From Exobasidium rhododendri (lineage: Eukaryota > Basidiomycota > Exobasidiomycetes > Exobasidiales > Exobasidiaceae), in assembly GCA_026210745.1 (NCBI GenBank), contig CP110630.1, forward strand, positions 1,550,001 through 1,614,000: 64,000 bases of DNA, written 5' to 3'. Shown one piece after another: positions 43,301 to 53,700 of the stretch. Positions within the stretch are counted from its first letter, which is position 1, and each line of letters begins with the position of its first letter. Below the pieces are notes generated by a model, which was given only the letters and a program-made list of their open reading frames with translations, was not told where the DNA came from and made no database searches. Both the position numbers and the translations under genes were made by a program.

Positions 43301-45728
43301 TGCGCTGTAGAGACTTCTTCTGCCCTTCGCTGATCTTCTTTTTGCTTTCTTCACTCCTCGGCGTGTACGTCCTGTTGCTAGCTTTTGTTAACTGGCTGTG
43401 CCTGTCAAAGATCGCTTGCTCTTCATCCGGAAGGAGTCTGGCTCGACCTAGCTTGCGTCGCTGCCATCTGTTTCTCCCTTGCGCATCTAAAGCGGCAGCA
43501 ACGGTGAGGTCAGCTGCTTGCGATTGGGGCTGGCTGATCGTCCTGCATGCTTCCTGTTGAGGAGTGCCCTCCATAGGAAATGCTTTATAAGCGGACGAAC
43601 AGCCAGAAAGGCACGTCTCACCGGTGAACGAAACTGACGCGGGTATCTTGTCTTTCTTCATTGTTGATGAAGACGAGACATAGGCGTGTTTGTGCGGCAC
43701 CCACATCGCTTGAGCATCGTCTGGCTGACAATGTATGTGTGGGTCCTCATCGTGTGATGGTGATGAATTGAGATCAAAAGATGCTGCTCGATGAAGACCA
43801 CTTTCACCCTGTGTTTCGTATCTATGATTGAGATCGAAGTCGTGGACAGGTGTCGGGCTTCTCTTCACCAGTCGACGAGAAGAGGAAGGAGTTGCCTTCT
43901 CCACGTCGAAGAGGGGAAGCGTTGACCTTGCCTCTGATATCCTTTGTGCTTCTCTTCCCCCGTCTTTGGTCGCGAGGTCAAGTAGATTTTGATTTCCAGT
44001 ACCTCGAGCTGCCTCTCGCTCCAAGACATCCTTTCTACTTCTCGGCAAGCTTCCTCTCTCCTTTGCTTTGGTCGCTCGAAGACTTCTACCGGGGCCTTGC
44101 CATTGTGCCTTGGAGGCATTGCTGTACTTCTCGAATTGTTGCTGTGCATAGTCTGGAAGTAGACCTTCACGACCCCATTCCACTCTTTCCTTGTGTGGCA
44201 GGTCGAAGTAGTTCAAGTTGACACTCCTCTCTGCCGCAGCCGACAAAAGAGCAGAGAGGTCGACTTTTTCTTTCATATGGCGTTGTTTCTGCAATTGACT
44301 AGCACGATCATGGCTCAATTGCGCAGTCGGTGGCAACTTTCCGAGTCTGCCGAGGTAGTTTCTCTGGTTTCTGCTCAAGTCAGATATGTCAGTGACCACC
44401 TCTTTACCCTTTCCGGCACGATTCACGGGACAAGTCGGGCATCTCCCCTCATTGAAAGGTGCAGGGCTGCTACTGGATGACGGCGTGCTTTCTACTAGGA
44501 GGATGGAGTCTTGCATCGAGTTCCTTTCTTTCGCCTTGTCCTTGCTCATCACCGCCTGTATTCGAGTCAGTAGCTTTTCCGTCGAGATGTCCTTGCCAGC
44601 ATCTTGATACGCCTTCCTTGCTATTCTGACTCGTTCTTCTGTCGACTTCGCCTCTCGAACCTGCTTTGAATAGCGAAATGCAATCTCTCGATCGCTCATT
44701 CCGGGCACAATCCTCGAAAGATTTTCCACATGCGAACTCTTCTTCCTGATTGGATCATTTGCCCATTTCGTGCCTATCAATAAGCCTCTGTGCGCTGCAC
44801 TGCGGTTGTTGAATTTGAGTTGCTCGTGAGGCGGCAAAGCTCCATCTCGACCGTAGCGTTGCCGCATCTTATCGGGCATGTCCTTGTAGTCTACCGCCGT
44901 ACTGCCTATCATGACTGCATTTACGCTTGGCGGCATAGACGACGAGGCATGGTCAGAATGCACAGGGTCTTCTCGTGGACTATCCTCCCGTTGATGGACA
45001 TCTTCTCTCTGCACTGAAACAGTCGTACTAGACTTTCCTTGGACGTTTTGCGACGAATCGCCCGTACCTGCAAGCTTCCTCTGGTGGTGCTTGAACAAGT
45101 CATTGATGTCCGACGTCGTCTTCTTGTCTTTGTAGGGAGCATGAAGTTCCGTGGCGACACCTTGCCGCGGCTGTGAAGGATAGAGCAAAATTTCCTTCAC
45201 GGCTGAAGTCGACTTCCTTCTTTGATCTTCTACATTTATCTCACTGCTCAAGCGCCTTTCGTCACAGTCCCCCCGTTCGTCAACATCAGGCATTGCATTC
45301 AGATCCCACAGGAAGGGAACAAACGTGCGCGATGACTGCCCATGGCCACCTTCATCGCTAGAAAAGGAGACAAAGTCCTGACCTGGACTTCTCTTGACTA
45401 AAGTGTGATGAAAGCTCACGTCATTTTCCGTATAGTAGACATCGTGATCCTTAGAGGAGATGGGTGATGGTGTGGAGTCGAAGGCGCTCACCCTCTGAAT
45501 CGAATCAGGATTGCGGAAAGATAAACTACTGCCAGCATTACCGTCTACGAATCTTATTCTCGCAAGCATCTGCAGGAGTGCAAAATAAACACTGAGCCAC
45601 AAGTCGGTCGGCCCAAAGGCTTGCAGCGCAGCACTTACCAAAACATAACACAGCAAGATAGGTAGGGTGGGTGATAGCAAAGAGCGCAACAGACGTGTAT
45701 CCGTCCCGACTTTTGCACGATACTGCAT
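40341..45728 (-). CDS. Large multi-module repeat protein of unknown function (1795 aa)
   Basis: One 5.4-kb uninterrupted frame; I do not recognise the protein. Residues 18-57 contain two hydrophobic segments (LPILLCYVLVSAALQAF; DLWLSVYFALLQML) after a basic start, so it may be membrane-anchored or signal-led. The rest is charged and Ser-rich with recurring modules. Module A has a consensus like KERIRYGHEGRLPEYEQ (about residues 287, 454, 512, 753, 1078, 1234, 1298, 1610). A NUMOD3-like motif (SEETKRKISEGQ) is at 791, 1338 and 1648. Module C, ~52 residues (PGMSERQV...ARKAHQIAGR...RVRAV), is at 342, 839, 1411 and 1728. The NUMOD3 resemblance, if real, suggests DNA binding. DLNxxP motifs occur at 142 and 652. 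An in-frame Met at residue 54 is an alternative start that would drop the hydrophobic part. Confidence 0.75.
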   Translation of the reverse strand: MQYRAKVGTDTRLLRSLLSPTLPILLCYVLVSAALQAFGPTDLWLSVYFALLQMLARIRFVDGNAGSSLSFRNPDSIQRVSAFDSTPSPISSKDHDVYYTENDVSFHHTLVKRSPGQDFVSFSSDEGGHGQSSRTFVPFLWDLNAMPDVDERGDCDERRLSSEINVEDQRRKSTSAVKEILLYPSQPRQGVATELHAPYKDKKTTSDINDLFKHHQRKLAGTGDSSQNVQGKSSTTVSVQREDVHQREDSPREDPVHSDHASSSMPPSVNAVMIGSTAVDYKDMPDKMRQRYGRDGALPPHEQLKFNNRSAAHRGLLIGTKWANDPIRKKSSHVENLSRIVPGMSDREIAFRYSKQVREAKSTEERVRIARKAYQDAGKDISTEKLLTRIQAVMSKDKAKERNSMQDSILLVESTPSSSSSPAPFNEGRCPTCPVNRAGKGKEVVTDISDLSRNQRNYLGRLGKLPPTAQLSHDRASQLQKQRHMKEKVDLSALLSAAAERSVNLNYFDLPHKERVEWGREGLLPDYAQQQFEKYSNASKAQWQGPGRSLRATKAKERGSLPRSRKDVLEREAARGTGNQNLLDLATKDGGREAQRISEARSTLPLFDVEKATPSSSRRLVKRSPTPVHDFDLNHRYETQGESGLHRAASFDLNSSPSHDEDPHIHCQPDDAQAMWVPHKHAYVSSSSTMKKDKIPASVSFTGETCLSGCSSAYKAFPMEGTPQQEACRTISQPQSQAADLTVAAALDAQGRNRWQRRKLGRARLLPDEEQAIFDRHSQLTKASNRTYTPRSEESKKKISEGQKKSLQRKMAVSLHIKDRMIKGESVSYPGGVRASNPEMSEYEVSRLFSREVLAANTMEERVSILRKAHAAAGRDFSEANLRKKVMNMLSSHTRKAIKKAAEEDEGTLSPSTSRKASPVVATRLMRESSSPCDKIGRCRRSLCSDERAQLFRLGGLDSREACLQGKDQRSVFLNLDNYKKAERKGEQRNGKAEQGNSDNDDEAPHSMKTQIGSKFEVRQRRTLARPQGNGAAEPSIRGGEELEREEDADAPPAKRSLMNISVKFKRSTAEEVLHLKRYKKTKAGRLGKLPLDMQNVLDRRSEAIREGRLSAGYISGPQEEKVSFARDEDDEAAKQKETETPHEDEDTARPSETMHVNEQLQHFDLLRLRKRSLLPLSMKEDDDDYKDVHRRAFEEKSSSPSVSAASSQVRQKLSAHVRRKTLSKEAASTLTENQRKYAAKLRLLPANTVEELSGHLEGAAGGVEGAAREEKGLVPGADDSNQLLPRLSQAEFDHLTKKERIRYGHEGRLPEYEQVKFENRSDAKQGVQIGTRRRSPSTGRKISEARLDHHQLQTAKGLTVEANIMNGKATLAQISALRWRVSRRNKNADDCVESVHTCKYLPSYLTEVKPGMSERQVAALISERVQNAETEQAAVEIARDGHLAAGRTIPDSVLSRRVKAVRATAEKNKRKLKNKLEEREGTSVSVLKTKLKHDFDVGTSSALTYSSDDRRVATPFSEHDDQGGEALVRRTFNDHQESRTYLPSPSSQIGTTQDSTHHFQPEELSGRLPAYFEPSSNDQCDESAFLASSSSPQQHLPPIDPHDVPFLTKKERIRLGHEGRLPPHDQAHFNESSRRNSTPNRRGQTQSEETKRKISEGQLAHHILKTAKGLTVEALVMNGMGSHKQFLRHRATLKTRFKGSSLKEERGGKAEGNDFIALPAYPTEPKPGMSERQVSHLITRQLQEAHTLEDAIEIARKAHQIAGRVFSDDVLELRVRAVRNRGKKKQASTSDHAS
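40389..44870 (-). repeat. Degenerate intragenic protein repeats (A, NUMOD3-like and C modules)
   Basis: Copies of module C lie at 44705-44547, 43214-43059, 41498-41340 and 40547-40389. The clearest module A copies are at 44870-44811, 41837-41775 and 40901-40839. The last two full units (residues ~1289-1463 and 1604-1780) share A, the NUMOD3-like motif, a GLTVEAxxMNG segment and C in the same order, which indicates an internal duplication of at least ~175 codons. Confidence 0.75.
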
Positions 45729-46743
45729 GCCGCTGAAGAGCGATCGGAGCTGCGGAGAAAGGTAAAGTCAGTAGAACAGACCTACTGGTGCTTCTTTGAT
45801 GAGTGAGAGAAGTAATAGGGTTGAATGATCTCGGTATCTGGATAAGGAAGGAGATGAGCATTCGAGATCTTGCGGGCGCCAGCGCTTGAGGGATAGGATG
45901 AGATGTCTCCTTTTTGGCATAGGAGGGAAAAAATGTTCTTTCCTTCCTCTTTTCAAGCAAGAGAAAGGGAGCTATATCGGTCTGCGCCGACGGAGCACTA
46001 CTACCTCTGCATGGAGGCCACTACCTTTCATGCGTCCCTCTGTGCAGCATTCTCGTCTGTGCCTTCGGTCGCTAAGCCGACTATCTCGTGCGCTTGCACT
46101 GAAGAAATTATGTCCCACAATTGCTGCTTGTACGACAATGAGAAAGATGACTTTCTATCAGAGCGTAGGATGGGAGTATTGATTCTTGGCCTTGAAGGGG
46201 ACAAGTGGTTCAGCATCATTGCTCCATCGCACAAGGAGGCAAAGCTAGACTCATATTGTCCTGCTCCACTTTTTAGATGAGTTTGCAGCCAACGCCCAAG
46301 ACTTGACGAGCAACCCCTCCGCTCGGCCAAATGCGTCGCGTGAGCAAGTGAGAGGGTGCTTACTTCCTCCCAAAGTATCTATAGTGTACGGAAGGTGTGC
46401 GCTGTGATTTGTATTGTGTGTACGTCAAAGCCACCCTTGAATTGAAAACTTCTAGTTGAACGCGAACGATTGAATATAGAGAGACGCAATTGCAATTGCA
46501 CACACTCAAAGGGTAGTCTGATCCACTCCAGTCGATTGGCACGTCGAGCAGTGGAGACCGGGAGGATTTCGTACGGTTCTTCTCTCTTCTCTTCCATCAC
46601 TCCTGCACCCTACGAAACATCAGGCGCTCGCCTCGGCGCTGCTAGTGCTTTCTGTCCCCCGCCCTTCCCTGTCGCTCGCGGGATCAGGATCGAGTGACGG
46701 ACTTGATTAAGCCGTCTTCTTCTTGCGAGCAAATATTGCGAGT
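45729..46743. promoter_or_regulatory. Divergent intergenic region, repeat protein / SET9
   Basis: About 1.0 kb. Several short ORFs on both strands lack domain similarity or splice support. No CACGTG here. It presumably holds the promoter of the large repeat gene and of SET9. Confidence 0.4.
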
Positions 46744-49700
46744 ATGGAGGACATAGCCGCCGATGACGACCTGTTGTCAGACATGCTACTAGAGTGAGTA
46801 GGGTGGCTTGCTCCTTGGATGATGTTAATGTAGGGTGCTGATGCCACGTCGATAATGTGTCTTTACTACTCTCGATAGCTCTCTGGAGTTTGAGCCGAAG
46901 ATTGCGACACACAAGATGAATCAATCGTATCGTTCACCAAGGTACAAGACGCAGGATGTCATCGATATTGTGCGTGACAAAGTCGTCGTCGATGTCGATG
47001 TCAATGGTGCACTAGAAGCACTACTCAAGCTTGATGTGATCAAGAAGCATATTGTAGGCAAGACGACCCGGCAGACTCAAGAGTTCCAATTGTGAGTAGG
47101 TGTAGGAGGTGAAGAAATCTTTGCGGTAAGACAACCTCGACAAACGTATTCACTGCAGACCATGATCCTCTCATAGACATGCAAGACGCTACCTCGAGAC
47201 ATACCTGCCAGAGAGCGGAGTTGAATTTGCCCTGACGACACGATACAAACGAGCCTCTGAACAAATCAGCAACGAAGCTCAGACTTCAAAAGCAGGACAG
47301 GCCGAAGCACAAGCAAGAGCGGATGCTGAAAAAGTTTTACGGGAGTCACAAAAGGCGCAGTACGCTGCGACAAAGGGCAAGACGAGAATGTCTGGCGAGA
47401 CTGGAGTGGCACTTGGAACGTCTAAAGCTGATCTTTGCGTTGTGGCCACCAAGCCCTTCCACACCGGTGACCTTGTCATCCTGTGCAAAGGAGGCGTGAA
47501 GGATTTGACAAAAAGTGAAGACGAAGCTCTTCGAGAGGAGGCTGCCATAGGGAGAGAGAGACAAAAGGATGAAGAGTACAGCGGAGTTCTAGGTCAAGGT
47601 CGTGACTTTTCCGTCATTCGTAGTGCTCGAAAGGGTTGCAGTCAGCTCTTGCTGGGGCCTGCACGTTTTGTGAATCATGACTGTGAACCGAATTGCGAAT
47701 TCCATCGACTCGGGCCATCACAAATGGTGTTCAAGTGCCTAAGAAACATTGGACTCAACGAAGAAATCACGACCTACTATGGCGACAACTACTTTGAAGT
47801 GGGCAATGCCGAGTGCTTGTGTAGGACTTGCGAGGTACGGGGCAAAGGTGCATTTTCGCTTCCCGAGTCGATGAGCTTGGAGGAAGACACCACCTCCACA
47901 CTGACCTCTGCCTCCTCGCAACAAGAGAGAGAATTCGAACAGCAGAGAAGGACGTCACAACGCAAGATCCCAAATCGCAGCCCTCCACCACAGCCGACTT
48001 CACCTATTCCCACCACAACGATTATCGAGAAGAACGGCAAGAAGATAGAAAAGACTTTCCTCCATTGCATTTCTCAACGTGAATTCGACGAAAAGGGAAC
48101 ATCGCATCGGGGCCCAAAGTGTACGTGCCTGACCTGTGGAAGCTCCTTCTGGGCGCCCGAGACGTGGTGGGTGCCGGATGAGTGTCGTCGATGCGAAAGA
48201 CACTATCGAATCTTCAAAGCAGATTGGCCAGGAAGACTGCCGACCGAGACTGGATGGGATGTCAAGGCAAAGAAGAAGAGGAAAGAGATGGAAGGACAGG
48301 AGGTAGAGATGAAGAGGAGAAAGCTACTGCAAGCTCCATCTCCCAGTGTCAGCAGTAATTCAGACACAGACACACCCGTCAAGTTGAGCCCGCTTCGACA
48401 GATGGAGCCCGACAAGCCAGTGTCATCGACGATGACGAAGACGTCCATCAAAACGATCCCAGCCAAGGCAAAGATCAGGAGGAAGAAGATACTCATCATG
48501 GACGATGGAACCGATGAAGATGCCATTGACGCTGCTTTGCAAAGAACGTCACCCGCTGACGCAGGAAAGATTGGTAGAAGGAGAGAAGACAAAGCTGAGA
48601 ACGGAGAGGAGGAGTCAGACTTGACTTCGGTGTCAGATCAAGACCTCGAAGACTACTATCACTCAAAGGCAGGACAGATGATCAATTCTCCGTCTGCTGC
48701 TAGCAGCGAAGATTCAAGCGATAGTAAACCTAGTGGGCCAAAGATGCTAGGGAAAGAAGCAAAGACGGAGACTTTGGCGTTGTTTTGGGGTGCACCGACC
48801 GGCGATCGAAGGAAGAGAAGGCAGAGTAACAATGCTCTCGAGTCACTTTCGACGACAATGACGACGACAACAACGATAAAGACACCCAAGTCGGAATTTT
48901 CAAGGAGATCTCACCTGCCTAGAGAGTACCGCAGGACGCCTAGCGACAACGTCAAAGGTGGAGACGGTATCGACACCGGATCTTCCGAATCGCTCGAAGT
49001 AAACAGAGAAGGGAGAGACCGAAGACAGCAACAGCAGCAACAACAACACCACCAACAACACCAACAACAAATCCAGGGACGTGCTGACTTTGTGTCGCCT
49101 CCTGCCAGTGCAACGAGCTCGACCACCTCAAGAATCACGGCTGAGGGTCTTGTCCTGCATTCCCCGACCCCCTCTGTGACTCTCCCCTTGTCGGAAGCAC
49201 AACAAAGCACCAGTGAAGCTGCTAGTCCAATATCGAGTGTCTCTGGTCTGGCAACAAGAGGACCTGCTAGGACGTCTGTTAGTAATCTAGCCATGGCGTG
49301 GAGTGCCGGAGTAGAGGGAGGCGGGAGAGGAAGTCGAAGGAAACACGCGCGAAACACGTCTCAAACAAGTCCTCTGATAGCTGCCACCATGCCGGCTAAG
49401 AAGAAGGTCTTGATAAAGCAAGGGGAAGGATTGGGCTACGAAAGTGAAGAGAAAATGACGATTGTCAAGAAGGAGGAAAGGGAGAAGGAGGGACAAGAGG
49501 AAGACTACCTTGAAATTGAGAATGACGGAGAGAGTGCGAAGTCACACTCCCGACCGTTGCCATACAAACAGAGCTCACTTCAATCTCCGATCTACCACAG
49601 TGGAAGTCCTTCTGCTTGCCTTGACGATCCACCAATCAGGCATGTCTCCCCCTTAGCTGGACCTTCACCCATCACGACCTCTTCCCGACCTGGCGCATTG

Positions 49701-50327
49701 CCTGGTCTACCGATGAGAAAGAATCTGAGGTGGGGTAGTGGGAAAACGTCAAGCAGTCGTCCGATGGTTGGTCCTGCTGCTCCCTTGGTGGGGTCGACGG
49801 CAAATGTTTTTGCATCTGGTGGGCAGGCGAGTGAGTTCGACGTGAATCACCAGAGCTCTCGACCATCTTCACCCGGTGGCCTGATCAATGAAGCAAGCGA
49901 CGTCGCAAAGTTATCTGGTCCTTCCTCGCCATTCGGAGTGTTGAACGGTCGCCCATACTCTCCCCTTGCTCGGTCTGCTCTTTATGCTTCAGCGTTGAGT
50001 AGTCAAGCACAGGCAAGGCCATACTCCGGCAATGGAAATAGTCACGACGAAGGCAACGGCGGTAGCAACGGCGCTCACCCTCTCGCGGACCAACAACATA
50101 CACTGCCAAGCCACTCGATGGTATCACCCTTGACTACTGATCAACCTAGCTTTTCTCCAGGCGTGCAGAGCACTCAAATGCTTCTGTCGCCCTCGAAGAT
50201 GATGAATGGTGACCAGCAAATCATCGCCGGTCACCAACAAGTTGACAACGACAAGCAGCTTTGCCCGCAAGATAGGAATTCTGATGAAAGCCTGCCTCCC
50301 GTGCTACTGCCAGCAATGCAATACTGA
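46744..50327 (+). CDS. SET9: Histone H4-K20 methyltransferase Set9 (KMT5/SUV4-20 family)
   Basis: Three exons (46744-46793, 46879-47091, 47177-50327; introns of 85 bp each) encode 1137 residues. The N-terminal helical part (LLKLDVIKKHIVGK; RYLETYLPESGVEFALTTRY) matches Set9. The SET domain contains GPARFVNHDCEPNCEF at about 250-265, EITTYYGDNYF, and the post-SET zinc cysteines ECLCRTCE. A second zinc-type cluster follows (CTCLTCGSSFWAP...CRRCERHY), also a Set9 feature. The last ~700 residues are disordered, with acidic patches and a Gln/His run near 49030. In fission yeast Set9 methylates H4K20 for the Crb2 damage checkpoint. The 50-nt first exon fits the conserved start only loosely. Confidence 0.93.
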
Positions 50328-50714
50328 TTCAATGACATTAAGACAGAGCGTTACACAATGTACTTTTACCACTCTATCCTCCTGCACATGAACCTGTGCA
50401 CCAATTACGCATTTCTCCTGCCTTGGCTAAGGCCGATGCCGTGACTAAGAACTATTGTGCCTTAGATTGTATTTCTTTCGATTTTCTCCATCGCGGCTCT
50501 CTACTCACCTATTTACAGAACAAACGGGTGATTGTTTTCCTGTGGAGGCAGATTTCCCACAGAATAAACAGGTGCAAAGCCAATCAGTAGTAGATCTGAA
50601 ATTAAATCTTAGATTGAAGGACAAGTCGTCCCGTACACAAGTGCTTACTCCTCCCTTCGTCAACAGTCGGATTTGCCAGTGTTCATGTTGGGACGACTCC
50701 CTTACCCTTCTTAA
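50328..50714. other. Intergenic region between SET9 and the ArAE-type gene
   Basis: 387 bp between two + strand genes. It must hold the SET9 terminator and the promoter of the next gene. No conserved element recognised. Confidence 0.4.
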
Positions 50715-53700
50715 ATGCCATCAACTCCAGTAGACGGGGCGAGACATGGCAAGAATGAAGCAGTGATGGCGGCACACTTCGCCGTAGATGCTTCAGCGTC
50801 TTCTAGCGAGGATCCTTCTCAGCAGGCGCCGACAAATCCAAATACAGCTGCTCCCATCTCGGAGAAGGGAATGAAAACACAGAAACCACCGGAAACACAG
50901 AAGGACGATGTTGGGAGTGAGGGAGCAGAAACGAAAGCCAAGCAGGGTAGCAACACAATAATGACGTTTACCAAGAAGTACATCTTGAGCTATGTAATGT
51001 GGGTACGACCTATCGTGACGGACTGGTCAATGATGAAGCCGGTATTACGAAGTGCGTTAGCTGCTTGGCTTTGCATGCTATGTCTTGTCATCGCTCCTGT
51101 TGAAATCGCTCTCGGGTCAGCAAGCTTTCTGGTTCTTGTCGGGATCTTTATTTCACCAATTGAACAACCGCTAGCAGCCATCGTGGAACGGGAATTTTTT
51201 ACCTTGTTACTAACGACGATTGGTTGGGCTTATGCTAATCTAGCCATCTTTTTCGCCCATTTGGCACGGAAGAACAAGGTGCCCGCGAGTAAGGTCAGCC
51301 AAGAGCTCGTATATAGTGGAGCATACATTGAAGCTGGCCCCACTGCTATTTGTGCCCTCTTCCTTGCCTTTGGGTCTGCTCTACTGCTGTACCTCAAGAT
51401 TAAATTCGGTCCCAGCCCTTTCCTGTTTGCCAGCATCCTCGGATGTATCGCACTGGACATTACGTGAGTATGATGATGCATGGATGAGGCACTGCAATGA
51501 TGACTACTCATCGCAAGCTTGATCCTGATCAATCATCTCCAAAACAGGCTCGTATATGCCCCCTTGTATCCCTATCCATTCTACCTCCTAGGACAGGCCG
51601 TTGTTGTGCCTCTCGCATTGAAGTCGGCGATAGCAATTGCAGTGTCCTGCTTCTTTTTTCCAAAGTCGGTCAATTCTGCTTTTGTCGAACGACTGCTGGC
51701 AGTGAGTCGCACAAAGATCATTTGTCATCATCGTAATTTGCCTGAATGCTCATTCTCCTTTGCGTCACTCCTCTCCGCAGGTCCTCAAACCGATGGGCGA
51801 CTCGAGCGGTCTCCTTCTGGAAATGATGACCAAGCATTCCCCCACAGAAAGCGGATTCAAGTTTGATATGATGCATAATCAAATCGCGGAAGCAGAGGCT
51901 GGAATCGTAGCTTTGCGAGGTTCAGCTAGACTGCTGACGAGGGAGATCAGCTTTGGTCTGGCGAGCGGCGAAGATTTGAAATCGCTTGTGCAGATGTTCA
52001 TCGCCATGCTTGCACCAGCTGATGGCATTTCGTTCTACTTCACATGCATAAAAGCGGATCTTCTAGGCATGGATATTCAGATGCATCCTCGTGCTTCTGA
52101 ATTTAACACACCTGCGCCTACCCGACCAGGCACGCCGACTCAATCGATGCCTTCCACACCTACGATCGAGGAAGATGCTCCTACGAAGGGACAATTGGAG
52201 GAAGGCGGAGTATCTTCGCAGTATGCACGCCCTAAAGGGCGATCACACCATCTCAACTCTGCTGGATTTCGATCAAGTTCGCCAGCTTCATCTGTACGCC
52301 ATCATAGTCATGAACTGCGTCGTCGGATGCACAATACACTACATCAATGGCAATGGCGCCACCCTTACCAAGAAAAGGTAGAGGTAGGCCTTTGGGAGTC
52401 CTTACGATATTCAGCCGTAGAGACACAACTTCACAACCGACGAAAGGACAGATACACGAATTTATGCTTTCAATTGCTTGGGGAAACCAGTCAAGACATG
52501 CTCAAGCAGCAAGTAGAAGCTGTCGGCAGTATTCGTGACTGGTTGCTGCAACTCAATCAGAACAGATTAAGGCAGATGAGGAACAAGCTGCTCTTCTCTT
52601 CCACAAAACAAGTATGGGACACCAACTCCTCTTCTTCCACGTTTACCTTGTTTACATCATCTGCAGAGTCTATGGAGAAGGGTAAAACGCGCAAGTCGAT
52701 TCAGCAGAGCATCCAAGATCTGAAGAGGGCGCTCGCTGGCTTCGAGATACGGAAGCAATCCATCTTGGAACCATTTCGATCGAGTCTTGACAACAGCAGT
52801 GTCGACGATGACAGGTTTGGAGCAGAAGGCGAGCACATACCGCATCACTATCTCTTTCAGAGCTTCATTTTCTGCTATTTTGAAGCACAATACACCAGTC
52901 GCCTGATACAATTCCTCGAAGAGATACTCCGCATCGAAAACGAAAGAAATCATTGGAAGTGGTGGTTCCCTAAGCTGTCTACACTGGAAGCATGGAAAGC
53001 TTTCAACGACTCCGACACAGAGACCCCATTGGATCACGACGAAGATCCGGAAATTATACCTGGATCAGCCTCTTCCTTGGGAAAAACCAAAGGCAGGGAT
53101 CCAGAAGTTCTGGAAGACAGCGAAGCAGGTTTCTTCACCTACGTCGGTATATCCATCTCTCGCTTCTATGGTCAGCTTTTCCGAGGAATCTCCCTTTTCA
53201 TGATCAAGGCTGGTATCGTGACAGTTTTGGTTGCCTTGCCTTCCCTCATGAGATCGTCTGCTGGCTGGGCGTACGATAACAAGGCCATCTGGGTCGTCAT
53301 CATGGCCCAACTCAGTCTCGCTCGACATCGAGGGGAGGTCCTGTTCAGTCTGGCTAGTCGAGTGATTGCCACATGTGAGTCTGATCCCCAGTTGCTGTGC
53401 CCTTTTTTATATTTGCTTGCTGAAGTCTGCTACACCTGCCGACACAGTGTCTGGTGCAATCCTAGGCATGCTGATATGGTGAGTGGAGACTGTGAGAATG
53501 GGGGGAATCCTGAAACGATTCTTCTAATCTGTGTCGAGATTTTTGATATAACCAGGTACATTGCATCCGGTAAGGGCCATGGCAATCCTTATGCTATGCA
53601 GGTCGTCACTGCTTTTGGCTTCACCTTCGTCATGTTCATTCGGCTGTACCTACCTGCGCCTCCGATCACTAAGATCATCACAAGCGTGACGATGGCCCTC

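Noticed and set aside
43140-43330. Repeat protein as a homing endonuclease or mobile element
   Set aside because: Only NUMOD3-like motifs are seen; no GIY-YIG, HNH or LAGLIDADG catalytic motif, no terminal repeats and no target-site signs.
45538-45960. 140-codon - strand ORF overlapping the start of the repeat protein
   Set aside because: Overlaps a much longer frame in another phase and shows no domain or splice support.
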